Both the position numbers and the translations under genes were made by a program. From Candidatus Iainarchaeum sp. (GTDB lineage: Archaea > Iainarchaeota > Iainarchaeia > JAADDC01), in NCBI GenBank assembly GCA_015520865.1, contig WAPE01000039.1, positions 1 through 5,419 of the forward strand: a stretch of DNA of 5,419 nucleotides. The letters are read 5' to 3'. The stretch's first letter is position 1. Each line of letters starts with the position of its first letter. A model generated the notes under the pieces. That model was not told where the DNA came from. It did not search any database and saw nothing but the letters and a program-made list of their open reading frames with translations. Of this stretch, positions 5,401 to 5,419 are shown in pieces.

Positions 5401-5409
5401 GTTATAAAG
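5401..5409 (+). promoter_or_regulatory. TATA-like box near the window end
   Basis: GTTATAAAG, preceded by A-rich sequence, resembles an archaeal TATA box and would direct a start near 5430, outside the window. The 37 nt after the nuclease stop contain no T-tract, so the terminator of the nuclease operon is not seen here. Confidence 0.35.
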
Positions 5410-5419
5410 TATCTAAAAG

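Noticed and set aside
1..5419. CRISPR array, insertion sequence ends or attachment site
   Set aside because: No regularly spaced direct repeats, no transposase or integrase, and no long terminal inverted repeats were found.

Overview
The window reads as chromosomal DNA of a thermophilic, probably hyperthermophilic, archaeon. A group II chaperonin (thermosome) subunit sits in the middle, behind a strong archaeal Shine-Dalgarno and A/T-rich TATA-like boxes. AGG and AGA are prominent arginine codons, and the proteins are rich in Lys, Glu, Ile and Val. I cannot fix the lineage from this stretch alone. All five genes lie on the + strand and nothing convincing is coded on the - strand. No RNA gene, CRISPR array, insertion sequence or attachment site is visible.

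Layout: (1) 1-1206 is the 3' part of a threonyl-tRNA synthetase gene whose 5' end lies outside the window. Its catalytic core is of the bacterial type, not the kind found in Pyrococcus and its relatives, and its C-terminal domain is diverged. It ends at a GC-rich hairpin followed by five T. (2) 1207-1434 holds that terminator, then up to three TATA-like boxes and two overlapping inverted repeats in front of the chaperonin gene. (3) 1435-3063 is the thermosome subunit, complete, with an acidic tail that lacks the Gly-Met repeats common in this family. (4) 3064-3163 holds a terminator hairpin that includes the stop codon, a T-rich tract, and a TATA box plus ribosome binding site for the next gene. 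(5) 3164-4018 encodes an unrecognised 284-residue membrane protein built from two tandem copies of one module (a charged helical part followed by a Gly-rich hydrophobic hairpin). (6) 4019-4107 contains T-rich DNA and a possible 9-codon leader ORF whose stop overlaps the next start codon. (7) 4108-4446 (unrecognised 112-residue alpha/beta protein) and 4471-5382 (beta-CASP metallo-beta-lactamase nuclease) are 24 nt apart and probably form one operon. The last 37 nt hold a TATA-like box that may serve a gene beyond the window.

The left part is housekeeping: charging of tRNA-Thr and protein folding, each as its own transcription unit. The right part is accessory or poorly characterised: the duplicated membrane protein, the small orphan protein, and the nuclease, which has Tyr where the family usually has His or Val at motif C. 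The duplicated membrane protein and the orphan-nuclease pair are the best candidates for undescribed biology. Nothing in the sequence proves that they work together.
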